From assembly GCA_037446255.1 (NCBI GenBank), contig JBBIIY010000008.1, positions 1 to 62,121 of the forward strand: DNA of 62,121 bases, read 5' to 3'. The DNA is from Lithacetigena sp037446255 [NCBI: Coprothermobacterota bacterium] (GTDB taxonomy: Bacteria > Coprothermobacterota > HKB111). Both the position numbers and the translations under genes were made by a program. Positions 6,705 to 15,968 of this stretch are shown here, piece after piece (position 1 is the first letter of the stretch; every line of letters begins with the position of its first letter). The notes under the pieces are model-generated. The model did not search any database and was not told the DNA's origin. It saw only the letters and a program-made list of their open reading frames with translations.

Positions 6705-8735
6705 TTGTTTAGAACAATATTGGATATTATTAAAATGGAGTATTCTGGAGAAAGAGCCAAGGAGTTCACCACAGATATTTCTCGCTTTCACCGCATTCAA
6801 GCAAGTCCAGGTTTTAGAGAAGCAGCTTATTATGTTAAGAAACATCTGGATGAGTGGAACATAGATTGTAATATTCTTCAATTAAAAGCTGATGGAAAAA
6901 CCCAGTATTTAGGAACCACAATATTTGAAGAATGGGAGATAAATAACGCTTCCCTGCATCTAATTGAGCCTGAAAAGAAAATACTGGCTGATTTTAAAGG
7001 AACCCCCACTTCTATTATCCAGAGAAGTGCTCCTTTTACTGGTGAAGTTGAGCTAATAATTCTTGAGGACGGTGAAGAAGAATCAGAATATGAAGGGTTG
7101 GAATTAAAAGGAAAAGCGGTTCTGACTAAAGGCAATATTCACCGAGTATACGATTTAGCGGTAGAAAAATACGGTGCAACAGGTATTATTTACGACGGTA
7201 TGAAAGAATCGCCTCCAGTAAGAGGCAAGATGGAATTGCCAAAAGGGGTGGAATATTCAGCTTTCTGGTGGAGTTTAGATAGCAAGAAAGCCTTTGGTTT
7301 CGTATTATCTCCCCAGCAGGGAGTTTATCTTAGAGAACTGATTAAAAAAACAAATATTGAAAAAAAGCCTCCTGTCAAGATTAAAGTTAAGGTGGATTCA
7401 AGAATATACCCAGGATATTTTGAAGTTGTAGAAGCCTTTTTTCCCGGGGAAACTAAAGAAGAAATTATCATCTTAGCCCACCTCTGCCATCCACAGCCAT
7501 CGGCAAATGACAACGCTTCCGGTAATGGTGCCCTTTTAGAAATAACTCGCACTTTGAAAACCTTGCTTTCTGAAAATAAATTACCACCTTTAAAGAGGGG
7601 GATTCGGCTTCTCTGGGTGCCAGAAATGACTGGAACTTATGGTTATTTAGCTACTTATCCTGAAAGAAGGGAAAACACTATTGCCGGGGTAAACCTGGAT
7701 ATGGTCGGGGAGAAACAGGAGGAGACTCATAGCACCCTGAGATTAATTAATACTCCAATGTCCCTACCATCCTTTGTCAATACCCTGATGTCCAGAATTG
7801 GTGATACCGTGTCTAGAGAAGATGAAAGTTTAGATGCTGTTAAGGGAGAGGTGATACCCCTTTTTAAGATTGCCTCCACACCCTACAGCGGTGGAAGTGA
7901 CCATTATATATTAACCGACCCTACCATTGGTATTCCCTGCCTTATGTTAGGTCAATGGCCTGACCTCTACTACCATACCTCTCTGGATACGCCTGATAAA
8001 GTTGACCCTTTTATGCTTTTTGCCTCGGGGGTGATGAGTGCTACCTATGCTTTATTTATAGCTAACGCTCAATTAAATGAAGTTTTCTGGTTAGGAAGAG
8101 AGATGGTAACCTCTTTCAAAAAGAGAATTCTTACCTTAATTCAGAAAGAAGTTAATAAAAATATCACAGGTTTTGAAGAAAAAGTAGTAAAAGAAAAAAT
8201 ATCTGAAGACAATCAAAAAAAGGCAGGTATTTGTTTTAGAGAGCAAATTAATTTCCTTTTAGATAGAGAATCTGTAGCTCTTGACTCCTTAAAAAAATTA
8301 CACCCAAACTATGTAACAGAGAGTTTTAAAGAAGAGTTAAAGACCTTTGTAGAAGATGAGATAAAGAAGGTAAGGCACCTCTTAAAAGAGGAGAAAGATT
8401 TTACAGAAGAATGTAAGGGTGAGATTGATTTAGAGACACAGGCTTCTCAAAAGATTCCTCTAAGAGTACATCCCGGACCGATATTAATAACCTGGTATCA
8501 TCATCATCGTCTAACCCCCGACGAAAAAGAGAGGTGGTACAATCTGAGTAAAGAGCACCCATACACCTTTAGAGAAGTTACAGAGTTGGGGCTCTATTGG
8601 GCTGATGGAAAAAGAAGTATCCAGGAAATATCCAGATTGGTTAAGTTAGAATGCGGAAAGAAGGATTTGAAACTTTTAATTGATTATTTTTCCATGTTGG
8701 AGAAATTGGAATTAATTAAATATATTGAGAAGTAA
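6705..8735 (+). CDS. Zinc aminopeptidase, M28/DUF4910-like, with C-terminal extension
   Basis: This is a probable zinc exopeptidase acting on peptides. The start TTG 6705 sits 5 nt after AAGGAGG (6693-6699) and gives about 676 residues; an upstream in-frame TTG at 6690 would lie before this site. The core carries HLCHPQPSANDNASG (zinc His/Asp), EMTGTYGY (catalytic Glu region), NLDMVGE and the GGSDHYI and YYHTSLDTPD segments. This matches DUF4910-type M28 peptidases, with a PA-like insertion near residues 100-200. After the catalytic core come about 200 charged, helical residues ending in a winged-helix-like stretch (LGLYWADGKRSIQEISRLV). No signal peptide is visible, so it is probably cytoplasmic. 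Confidence 0.8.
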   Translation: MFRTILDIIKMEYSGERAKEFTTDISRFHRIQASPGFREAAYYVKKHLDEWNIDCNILQLKADGKTQYLGTTIFEEWEINNASLHLIEPEKKILADFKGTPTSIIQRSAPFTGEVELIILEDGEEESEYEGLELKGKAVLTKGNIHRVYDLAVEKYGATGIIYDGMKESPPVRGKMELPKGVEYSAFWWSLDSKKAFGFVLSPQQGVYLRELIKKTNIEKKPPVKIKVKVDSRIYPGYFEVVEAFFPGETKEEIIILAHLCHPQPSANDNASGNGALLEITRTLKTLLSENKLPPLKRGIRLLWVPEMTGTYGYLATYPERRENTIAGVNLDMVGEKQEETHSTLRLINTPMSLPSFVNTLMSRIGDTVSREDESLDAVKGEVIPLFKIASTPYSGGSDHYILTDPTIGIPCLMLGQWPDLYYHTSLDTPDKVDPFMLFASGVMSATYALFIANAQLNEVFWLGREMVTSFKKRILTLIQKEVNKNITGFEEKVVKEKISEDNQKKAGICFREQINFLLDRESVALDSLKKLHPNYVTESFKEELKTFVEDEIKKVRHLLKEEKDFTEECKGEIDLETQASQKIPLRVHPGPILITWYHHHRLTPDEKERWYNLSKEHPYTFREVTELGLYWADGKRSIQEISRLVKLECGKKDLKLLIDYFSMLEKLELIKYIEK

Positions 8736-8808
8736 TATAATTATTTATACTGCTTTTCGAAAAGGTTCTATCTTCAGGTTGCATGATATATCTTCATAAG
8801 GAGGAGCT

Positions 8809-9711
8809 ATGGTTCAAAAAACAAATAATTATGTCATTAAAACAGAGAAATTGACAAAATACTATGGCAAGGCTAAGGGTATTGAAGATCTCTCCTTATT
8901 TGTGGAACAGGGAGAAGTTTTTGGTTTTCTGGGTCCCAACGGATCGGGAAAAACCACCACCATCAGGTTATTGATGGGTTTGTTATTCCCCACCAGGGGT
9001 AATAGTTTTGTTTTTGGGTTGAATACAGTTACTGAGTCGCTTGCTATAAGAGAAAGAGTAGGTTATTTACCAGGTGATGTTCATCTTTATCCTCATATGA
9101 CCGGTAAAAGTTTGTTGAATTATCTGGCTAATTTTAAACCTCATAAAAAACCTGTACTTATGAACCAGCTGTTGGAAAGATTAAATATAGACCTTTCCAA
9201 AAAAATAAAAGAATATTCTAAAGGAAACAAGCAAAAAATAGCTATTGTTGCTGCTTTGATGCATGACCCGGATCTGCTCATCCTTGATGAACCAACTTCA
9301 GGGCTTGACCCCGTCATGCAAAGAGAGTTTTATAACATAGTAAAAGAATTTAAAGAAAGAGGTAAAGCGGTATTTCTTTCCTCACACATCATGTCTGAAA
9401 TTGAAAAAAATTGTCAAAGAGTTGGAATTATCCAAAAAGGTAAATTACTTACTATTGAAAATGTAGAAGCCCTTAGCCAGAAAAAAGTAAGATATGCTGA
9501 TATTATTTTTAGAACCCAGATTCCTCTGGAAATATTTAATCTGGATAATGTAAAACTCCTGGAACAGCACAATCAATCACTAAGATTATCGGTTAAAGGA
9601 GATATTAATCTCCTGCTCAGGGTATTAGCAAACTACGAAATTGAAGAAATGAGTCTTACGCCTTCAAGCATTGAAGACACATTTTTTGAATACTACCAAA
9701 AGGAGGCCTGA
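8809..9711 (+). CDS. ABC-2 type transporter, ATP-binding subunit
   Basis: This is the nucleotide-binding subunit of an ABC exporter. The 300-residue protein has Walker A GPNGSGKTTT (about residues 45-54), a modified signature YSKGNKQK in place of LSGGQ, Walker B LLILDEPTSGLDP and the switch SSHIMSEIE. ATG 8809 follows AAGGAGGAGCT. The next gene, 1 bp away, encodes its membrane partner. The substrate cannot be read from sequence; relatives export antibiotics, lipids or sodium. Confidence 0.9.
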   Translation: MVQKTNNYVIKTEKLTKYYGKAKGIEDLSLFVEQGEVFGFLGPNGSGKTTTIRLLMGLLFPTRGNSFVFGLNTVTESLAIRERVGYLPGDVHLYPHMTGKSLLNYLANFKPHKKPVLMNQLLERLNIDLSKKIKEYSKGNKQKIAIVAALMHDPDLLILDEPTSGLDPVMQREFYNIVKEFKERGKAVFLSSHIMSEIEKNCQRVGIIQKGKLLTIENVEALSQKKVRYADIIFRTQIPLEIFNLDNVKLLEQHNQSLRLSVKGDINLLLRVLANYEIEEMSLTPSSIEDTFFEYYQKEA

Positions 9712-9712
9712 T

Positions 9713-10537
9713 ATGAATTTAAACCTTTTAATAAATTCTTTAAAAGAGAGATGGTTAAGTACTCTTGCTTTTACTGGAGGTCTATTATTATACTGCTGGA
9801 CGATTGTCGCCATCATGCCCATGATGTTTACAGGTATAGCTGCAAGTGAATGGGAAAAATTTATGTCTAAGTTTCCTAAAGAACTTTTAAGTCTTTTAGC
9901 AGGAGGAGGTATAGATGTCACCCAGCTTCTCACTGTTGAAGGTTTTATTTCCCTGGAGCTTTTTTCCTTGTGGTGGATAATCATAGTGGGTGGTTTTGCT
10001 ATTAGCCTGGCTATGGGAATAGTGGCTAAAGATACCAACGAAGGAACAATGGAACTTTTGATGTCATATCCTTTGAAAAGAGAAACTATCATTATTACCC
10101 GTTTTTTATCTTCATCAATTATACTTGCTTTTCTGGCTTTTTTCACTGTTTACGCAACATATCTTATAAGTACATTTAACGATATCCCCTTAACTTTCTC
10201 AGGATTAACTATTGTAGGTCTTTATGGATGGTTGTTCTTTGAGGTAATTCTTTTATTCACACTTTTTTTAACTATAATTTTAAAAGAAGGTGGTGGAGCA
10301 ACCTTAATTTCTTTTACTTTCTTCCTTAGTTCTCATATACTGAATGCACTTGCCGATTTACATAAAACCATTGATAAGATAAGCTTTTTATCTATATTCA
10401 AATACTACAACCCTGTCCAGTATCTTTTGGAAAAAAAGATTGATTTAACCCATCTTAATATATTTCTGGTGATTATAATTTCTTTATTTACTCTATCGGT
10501 TTTAATTTACAGAAAAAGAGACATCAGCACACTTTGA
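9713..10537 (+). CDS. ABC-2 type transporter, permease subunit
   Basis: This membrane protein of 274 residues has about six hydrophobic segments, including a GGLLLYCWTIVAIMPMMF helix near the N-terminus. It partners the ATPase encoded just upstream. ATG 9713 follows AAGGAGGCCTGAT; longer readings begin inside the ATPase gene and lack a ribosome site. The DTNEGTMELLMSYPLKRE segment is typical of ABC-2 permeases (the EGTLE-type motif before a conserved Pro). Its stop overlaps the start of the downstream EamA gene by 4 nt. Confidence 0.86.
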   Translation: MNLNLLINSLKERWLSTLAFTGGLLLYCWTIVAIMPMMFTGIAASEWEKFMSKFPKELLSLLAGGGIDVTQLLTVEGFISLELFSLWWIIIVGGFAISLAMGIVAKDTNEGTMELLMSYPLKRETIIITRFLSSSIILAFLAFFTVYATYLISTFNDIPLTFSGLTIVGLYGWLFFEVILLFTLFLTIILKEGGGATLISFTFFLSSHILNALADLHKTIDKISFLSIFKYYNPVQYLLEKKIDLTHLNIFLVIIISLFTLSVLIYRKRDISTL

Positions 10538-11409
10538 AATATTTAGTCATCCTTACTGGAATTGTTGCAGTATCGACCTCATCAATCATAATCAGGCTTT
10601 CAGAAGCTCCAGCTTTAACACTGGCCACCTACCGTTTAGGTCTAAGCGCTTTAGTTATGTTGCCCTATTTTTTGTATGCAAAGGGGTGTAAAAAGTGGGA
10701 TAAGCGTGATTTTAAGCTTTTTCTCTTAACTTCATTTTTTCTGGCTTTTCACTTTATCTTCTGGATATCTTCTCTTAGGTACACTTCTATTTTAAACTCC
10801 ACCATTTTGGTCACCCTGAATCCTATTTTCGTAACTTTCTTTTCATTTATACTCTTTAGAAAAATACCCGGCAGGGGAATTATATGGGGAATCCTCTTGG
10901 CTTTGAGCGGTTCTTTCATACTGTATTACCAACCTTCTCCTTCCTTAAACGGACAGGTTTTTCCCCAAGCTATGTTAGGAAACAGCCTCGCTTTAGCCGG
11001 GGGTATATTTGCTTCACTATACCTTATTTGTACCTCTATTTTAAGAAAACGATACAATCTTATTTCTTTTGTATTTCCTATTTACGGTTTCACTTTTCTA
11101 ACATTACTCATTTTTACTTTCTTATCTTCCACTAAATTAACAGGTTTTACCTCAAGGGAATATTTAATTTTTATCCTTTTTGCCTTAATCCCACAAATTG
11201 TCGGACACACTTCCCTGAACTGGGCACTAAAATTCTTTTCTCCAAATTTTATTGCTTTAGCCATACTTGGGGAACCTATTGGTGCAACCATTTTAGGTTT
11301 AATAATTTTTAGAGAAACTCCCGTTCCCTTAGCTATTTTAGGAGCAGTATTGATATTACTGGCAATACTGGTATCTGGTAGAGAAGAGGGAAAAGGGCCA
11401 ATAAACTAA
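10534..11409 (+). CDS. EamA/DMT-superfamily transporter
   Basis: The 291-residue protein has about ten hydrophobic helices in two EamA repeats. The first half contains ITGIVAVSTSSIIIRLSEAPAL-like and FWISSLRYTSILNSTI-type segments, and the second contains GHTSLNWALKFFSP and AILGEPIGATILG. Family members export metabolites or amino acids; the substrate here is unknown. TTG 10534 overlaps the permease stop codon (TTGA), which suggests translational coupling to the ABC exporter genes. A stem-loop follows its stop. Confidence 0.84.
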   Translation: MKYLVILTGIVAVSTSSIIIRLSEAPALTLATYRLGLSALVMLPYFLYAKGCKKWDKRDFKLFLLTSFFLAFHFIFWISSLRYTSILNSTILVTLNPIFVTFFSFILFRKIPGRGIIWGILLALSGSFILYYQPSPSLNGQVFPQAMLGNSLALAGGIFASLYLICTSILRKRYNLISFVFPIYGFTFLTLLIFTFLSSTKLTGFTSREYLIFILFALIPQIVGHTSLNWALKFFSPNFIALAILGEPIGATILGLIIFRETPVPLAILGAVLILLAILVSGREEGKGPIN

Positions 11410-11434
11410 ATGCCCTCTAATAAACAAGGGCATT
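11409..11434. terminator. Stem-loop between convergent EamA and OsmC genes
   Basis: AATGCCCT (11409-11416) and AGGGCATT (11427-11434) form a perfect 8-bp stem with a 10-nt AT-rich loop, directly after the EamA stop. On the plus strand CGTGTTGATTTT follows, a weak T-rich tail. The tail-to-tail location favours a shared terminator. Confidence 0.5.
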
Positions 11435-11460
11435 CGTGTTGATTTTCTAAATACTAAAAA

Positions 11461-11898
11461 TTAGCCGAGTTTTACTATTACCGGTGTGAGATTCATAAGA
11501 TTATCAGAAATAGGGCACCTGGCGTCAACTTCTTCAAGGAATCTATGTTTTTCTTCTTCACTGAGGTCTCCATCTATTCTAACGGTTGCTACTATATCAT
11601 AAAAACCAGCACGGAAGTTCTTTTTCTTCGCCATCAAAACTTCCAAATCTAATTCCCCCTGCACATCTACTTCCAGATTCCTGATATTTAATTTTTGCTC
11701 TCTCATAACTATTAATCCAATAGTAGTTAAACAGCTTGCCAGGGAAGCAAATAAATATTCCAGAGGGGTTGGACCTTTATTTTCTCCTCCCCCTTCTTTT
11801 GGTTGGTCAACATAATATGTTAAGTCCCTTGATTTACATTCAACCTGAAATCCACCATTCCATCTGGTAGATACCTGTACTTTTTTAATTGCAGCCAT
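11461..11898 (-). CDS. OsmC/Ohr-family peroxide-related protein
   Basis: This 145-residue protein belongs to the OsmC family of thiol-dependent hydroperoxide reductases. Both redox cysteines are visible, one in FASLASCLT (about residue 57) and one in DARCPIS (about 130), with the expected GPTPLEYLFASLA segment. ATG 11898 follows TAAGGAGGTCATTT. It lies downstream of a flavoprotein reductase on the same strand, 54 bp away, so the two may act together in redox protection. OsmC-like proteins vary in substrate, so the specific peroxide is unknown. Confidence 0.88.
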   Translation of the reverse strand: MAAIKKVQVSTRWNGGFQVECKSRDLTYYVDQPKEGGGENKGPTPLEYLFASLASCLTTIGLIVMREQKLNIRNLEVDVQGELDLEVLMAKKKNFRAGFYDIVATVRIDGDLSEEEKHRFLEEVDARCPISDNLMNLTPVIVKLG

Positions 11899-11952
11899 AA
11901 ATGACCTCCTTAAATGTTTAAATAGGTTTACTCCTTAAATATAAATTGATAC

Positions 11953-13167
11953 TTATAAAACTGATGGTAAATCGAAACCTTCTTCCAATAAATCTGAGCC
12001 AAAATGAAGACAGTTTATACCTTCCTTAATGATGCGGGAAAATTGATTAGCTCCAGTAGTAGAACCCAGCATAATAATTCCGATTAATTTACCTTCCCTA
12101 TCAAATACCGCTTTTTTATAAACCCCGTTACCTTCATCATATTTAATCAGGGCGATACAACCATCATCGGGTTGTGGATTTATTATGCCCATAGAAAATA
12201 GATTAATCCCGGCAACTTTTAATTTATTGGAAGGTATAGTCCCTTTGTATTCCACTTTCTCGCCAAGCATAGATAGACCAGCTATTTCTCCCTGTTCAAA
12301 GGCTACTGGCATAATACCCCAGGTTTTTCCCTCAAACTCAGCCACATCTCCAGCAGCAAAAACATCAGGAATATTAGTCTTTAAATACTTATCAACTACC
12401 ACTCCCCGGTTAAGTTGAAGTCCTGAAGAGCTTAAAAAATTCATCTCGGGAGAGGTACCAATACAGGCTATCACTACCGGGGAAGTTAATTCTCTTCCAT
12501 CCTCCAGAACTACCTTGGCACCATTGTCTATCTGAACCAGCTCTTTGGTTTTGGCTGTATAAATTACTTTTATTCCCATATCCTGAAATCTATCTCCGAG
12601 AAGTTTTCCGCCTTTTTTATCCAGCTGCCTGCTTATAAGAAAATCAGATTGCTCTAAAACAGTTACTTTTTCCACAGAAGTATCTTTTAAAGCTTTAGCT
12701 ACCTCCAGACCCAGTATACCTCCACCGATAATCAAGGCTTCACCTTCTTTTCCCGCTTTTTCCATTAAGGAAAAACATGATTCCAGACTCCCCAGAGTAA
12801 AAACTTTGACCCACTCAACCCCGGGAACACGGGGCAAATTTGGTTTTGAACCTGAGGCAATAAGAAGAGTATCGTAAATAACAATCTCACCACTCTCCAG
12901 CATAATTTCCTTTTCAGCAAAATTTACCTGTATAACCCGATTTTTATTGAGTAAATTAATGCCCATATTCCTATACCAATCAAGATTTCTTATAAACAAC
13001 TCATTCAATTTTATTCTACCTGCCATAAACTCAATTAAGTTTGGCTTGGGGTAATAGGGATAACTTTCCTGGGTTATCAGGGTAAGGGATACTGAAGGGT
13101 TTTGTTTCTTAATAGTACTGGCTGCAGTAATGCTTGCAGTACCATTTCCAATAATAACAATTTTCAT
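11953..13167 (-). CDS. FAD-dependent NAD(P)H oxidoreductase, rubredoxin/nitrite-reductase-like
   Basis: This 404-residue flavoprotein is of the pyridine nucleotide-disulfide family. An N-terminal FAD-binding GNGTASITAA fold (residues 7-16) is followed by the NAD-binding GGGILGLEVAKAL (about 148-160) and the second FAD motif VFAAGDVAEF (about 278). No redox CxxC is present, so it is like NADH:rubredoxin oxidoreductases and NirB N-domains. A likely role is passing electrons from NAD(P)H to a small iron or thiol protein in an anaerobe's oxygen defence; the partner is not adjacent. SD AGGAGAACCT precedes ATG 13167. Confidence 0.85.
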   Translation of the reverse strand: MKIVIIGNGTASITAASTIKKQNPSVSLTLITQESYPYYPKPNLIEFMAGRIKLNELFIRNLDWYRNMGINLLNKNRVIQVNFAEKEIMLESGEIVIYDTLLIASGSKPNLPRVPGVEWVKVFTLGSLESCFSLMEKAGKEGEALIIGGGILGLEVAKALKDTSVEKVTVLEQSDFLISRQLDKKGGKLLGDRFQDMGIKVIYTAKTKELVQIDNGAKVVLEDGRELTSPVVIACIGTSPEMNFLSSSGLQLNRGVVVDKYLKTNIPDVFAAGDVAEFEGKTWGIMPVAFEQGEIAGLSMLGEKVEYKGTIPSNKLKVAGINLFSMGIINPQPDDGCIALIKYDEGNGVYKKAVFDREGKLIGIIMLGSTTGANQFSRIIKEGINCLHFGSDLLEEGFDLPSVL

Positions 13168-13223
13168 AGGTTCTCCTTCTGGTTACTGGAGTTAATTTTT
13201 GCTTTTTATAAAAATTATTACTA

Positions 13224-13745
13224 TTACTTTTTACTCAGAAAAACTATGATAGCTTTCATAAAAGCTGGAAGGTCAAAAGGATTTCTTGAAGTAATCAGGT
13301 TTCCTTCAACCACTACTTCCTCATCAAGATAGGAAGCTCCCGCATTAATAACATCATCTTTAATCGCGGGGACACAGGTTACCCGTTTTCCAGAAAGTAT
13401 TTTCGCTGAGATCAACACCCAGGGACCATGACATATTGAGGCTACTAACTTTCCTTGATTGAACAGCTCATACACAAAAAGCAAAAGATGCGGATATCTC
13501 CTTAGTAAATCCGGAGCATAACCTCCCGGTACAATCACCCCGTCATAATCAGAAACCTTAAGTTCATCTATAGAAATGTCAGACTTAAGGGGGTAACCCC
13601 ACTTACCATTATAAACAGTTGCTGTTATCGGTCCAGCAATGATAACTTCTACCCCTTCTTCTTTCAATCGGAAATAGGGATATATAGCTTCTGAGTCTTC
13701 AAAATTTTTGTCAATAACCAGCGCTATTTTTTTCATTTTAAACAC
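13224..13745 (-). CDS. DJ-1/PfpI family protein
   Basis: The 173-residue protein has the DJ-1/PfpI fold, with the nucleophile elbow ASICHGPWVL (Cys about 105) and the conserved VIVPGGYAPDLLRR segment. Family members act as deglycases, glyoxalases or intracellular proteases, and sequence alone does not decide between them. The start GTG 13745 lies 9 nt after GGAGG; an internal ATG at 13736 fits the family N-terminus (MKKIALVID) but is 18 nt from that site. It is encoded upstream of the flavoprotein and OsmC genes on the same strand, forming a small stress-type cluster. Confidence 0.88.
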   Translation of the reverse strand: MFKMKKIALVIDKNFEDSEAIYPYFRLKEEGVEVIIAGPITATVYNGKWGYPLKSDISIDELKVSDYDGVIVPGGYAPDLLRRYPHLLLFVYELFNQGKLVASICHGPWVLISAKILSGKRVTCVPAIKDDVINAGASYLDEEVVVEGNLITSRNPFDLPAFMKAIIVFLSKK

Positions 13746-13909
13746 AAAGTTTTACCTCCATAATTCTGAATTACCTAATTCTAACATGACATAAATAAAC
13801 CTGTTATAATTTACCTAATTTGCGACAGTATTTATTAAATTTACCTTTTCTAAGATAGAAATGACTAAAATAATTAAGATGCTATAAATTTAACCTATGG
13901 AGGTGTGTC

Positions 13910-14971
13910 ATGTTAAAAGAAGATTTAACCCTGTTAACCAACCTGCTTAACACTCCTGGGGTGGTTGGTTACGAAGAACCTATCAGGTTATTTATTAAAA
14001 AAGAGGCTCAAAAGTACACAGATGATGTCATAATAGACGCTTTGGGAAACCTTATAGCTATCGTAAAAGGTAATAAAGGTGTCTCTACAACCCTGTTTAT
14101 GGCTCATATGGACGAGTTGGGACTGGTGGTTTCAGCCATAGACAAAAAGGGTTATCTTTCCTTCCAAAAACTCGGAGGTATTGATGACCGCATCCTCCCT
14201 TCCAGAATTGTAAGGATACTCGCAGACGAAGGTGAAGTAATGGGTATTATAGGGTTGAAGCCTCCCCACCTTACCATTGAACCCCAGGAAAAAGAAAAAA
14301 CCACCCCTTTTCATCAGTTAAAAATTGATATCGGGGTTAAAACCCGTGAAGAGGCACTTGCCCTGGGAATCAAAATAGGTACTCCCATGGTATTTACTAA
14401 AGAATTCTCCTTTTTTAATCGTGATGACTTAATCTGCTGTCGTGGAATAGATGACAGATTGGGTTGCTATGCGCTTATTAAACTTCTCCATCACCTTAAA
14501 GAGAATCCTCCGGAAAACACAGTTGTCCTTGCTTTTACTACCGAAGAGGAGATCGGGTTGAGAGGTGCTATGGTCCTTGGTCCGCAATTTAACCCTGATA
14601 TTACCATTGCCTGTGATTCTATCTCCAGTCCTGATTTTCCAGGTGTCGCCTCTATGTACGAGGGTTCTTTTGAAGTTGGAGGAGGACCGACCTTGAGAAT
14701 AGTTGACAATAGAATGGTAGCAGGAAAAGAGCTTATTAGTTTTATGGAAAAAATCGCTCTCCAGATTGGAGTTACCCTGCAATACGGCGTTAGCGGTGGC
14801 TCTACTGATGCCAGTGCTGTGGAAACAGCCTATAAAGGCTACAAAACTATACCCGTTTGCTTTCCAGTAAGATATACCCATTCGACAGTAGAGATAGCCT
14901 CTTTAAAAGACATTGATGGGTTAATAAAATTATATTCAGCAATAACGCAGAAAACTATAGACCTAACATAA
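13910..14971 (+). CDS. M42 family zinc aminopeptidase
   Basis: This 353-residue member of the M42 family (glutamyl aminopeptidase/TET peptidase) builds dodecameric shells that clip N-terminal residues from peptides. Metal-site segments are AHMDELG (residues 66-72), CRGIDDRLG, TTEEEIGLRGA, ACDSISSPD and the late YTHSTVE. ATG 13910 follows GGAGGTGTGTC. It lies 129 bp upstream of the aldolase gene on the same strand. With two M28-type enzymes in this window it supports peptide use as a carbon source. Confidence 0.93.
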   Translation: MLKEDLTLLTNLLNTPGVVGYEEPIRLFIKKEAQKYTDDVIIDALGNLIAIVKGNKGVSTTLFMAHMDELGLVVSAIDKKGYLSFQKLGGIDDRILPSRIVRILADEGEVMGIIGLKPPHLTIEPQEKEKTTPFHQLKIDIGVKTREEALALGIKIGTPMVFTKEFSFFNRDDLICCRGIDDRLGCYALIKLLHHLKENPPENTVVLAFTTEEEIGLRGAMVLGPQFNPDITIACDSISSPDFPGVASMYEGSFEVGGGPTLRIVDNRMVAGKELISFMEKIALQIGVTLQYGVSGGSTDASAVETAYKGYKTIPVCFPVRYTHSTVEIASLKDIDGLIKLYSAITQKTIDLT

Positions 14972-15000
14972 CTAAACTTTTTTCCTTAAAATATTTTTTT

Positions 15001-15014
15001 TTGATAAATATCAA
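15001..15014. promoter_or_regulatory. Small inverted repeat upstream of the aldolase operon
   Basis: TTGATA (15001-15006) and TATCAA (15009-15014) are inverted copies separated by AA, about 90 bp before the aldolase start. The surrounding 130 bp is AT-rich and must contain the operon promoter. It could be an operator for the XRE regulator encoded three genes downstream, but in sequence this AT-rich such repeats arise by chance. Confidence 0.25.
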
Positions 15015-15100
15015 TAATTAAAATATGTTCTGTTATGATATTATTTTGATAATTCATTTTTATTGATAGACAGGTTAAATATTTTTTATAGGAGGTTTAA

Positions 15101-15955
15101 ATGCCTTTAACCACCAGTAAAGATATTCTCATCAGGGCTTATAAAGAAGGATGGGCCGTTGGAGCTTTTAATGCTAATAACCTGGAGTATGTACAAGCTA
15201 TAATTGAAGCCTGTGCTGAAGAGAAATCTCCAGTAATTTTGCAAGCCAGTCAGGGTGCTATTAAATATGCTGGCTTGCATAATATAGTAGATATGGTAAA
15301 AAATGTAGCTGATTCTGTATCTATCCCGGTAGTTCTACACCTTGACCATGGAACTGATTTTAAGCAAAATGTAGAGTGCCTGAAAGTAGGTTTTACCTCA
15401 CTTATGTTTGATGGTTCTTTATTATCTTACGAAGATAATGTCCGTATAACCAGGTCTCTGGTGGAAATGGCTCACGCCGTGGGTGTTCCCGTAGAAGCTG
15501 AATTAGGGAGGGTTGGAGGAAGCGAAGAAGGCATCAGAGAGGAAGAGGTTGAGATGTTGATGACCAATCCCGAAGAAGCAGAATTATTCGTTAAAGAAAC
15601 TGGTGTTGATTCACTGGCTGTAGCTGTTGGAAGCATACACCGCTTGTTAAAACAGGAGGCAAAATTAGACCTCCATAGAATTGAAAAAATAAGGGAAAAA
15701 ATTGACCTACCTATGGTTTTACATGGTTCTTCCGGGGTATTAGATGAATATATTATTGAAGGTATCAAGTTGGGTATTGCTAAAGTAAATATAGCTACCG
15801 AGTTGAATAAAGCTTTTGTTCAAGGCATGAGAATCGGGTTGGATAATTTCCCCGGGGAAGTTGACCCTCGTAAAATATTAAAAATTTCTAAGGACCTGGT
15901 AAAAGAGGTTGTGAGAAATAAAGTAAGGCTCTTCGGGGCTTCCAATAGGGTATAA
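15101..15955 (+). CDS. fba: Class II fructose-bisphosphate aldolase
   Basis: The enzyme cleaves fructose 1,6-bisphosphate to DHAP and glyceraldehyde 3-phosphate using Zn. It is 284 residues long. Evidence: GAFNANNLEYVQAI near the N-terminus, VVLHLDHGTDF (metal His), the EAELGRVGGSEEG loop with metal ligand Glu, and PMVLHGSSG with AKVNIATELN phosphate-binding segments. TATAGGAGG precedes ATG 15101. It is followed 13 bp later by phosphofructokinase, so the two adjacent glycolytic steps are co-expressed. Members of this family can also act on tagatose bisphosphate, but the pfk neighbour favours fructose. Confidence 0.93.
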   Translation: MPLTTSKDILIRAYKEGWAVGAFNANNLEYVQAIIEACAEEKSPVILQASQGAIKYAGLHNIVDMVKNVADSVSIPVVLHLDHGTDFKQNVECLKVGFTSLMFDGSLLSYEDNVRITRSLVEMAHAVGVPVEAELGRVGGSEEGIREEEVEMLMTNPEEAELFVKETGVDSLAVAVGSIHRLLKQEAKLDLHRIEKIREKIDLPMVLHGSSGVLDEYIIEGIKLGIAKVNIATELNKAFVQGMRIGLDNFPGEVDPRKILKISKDLVKEVVRNKVRLFGASNRV

Positions 15956-15968
15956 AGGAGGATAATAA

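Noticed and set aside
9671-9712. Earlier start of the first ABC permease
   Set aside because: It lies inside the ATPase gene, and AAGGAGG is placed for ATG 9713.
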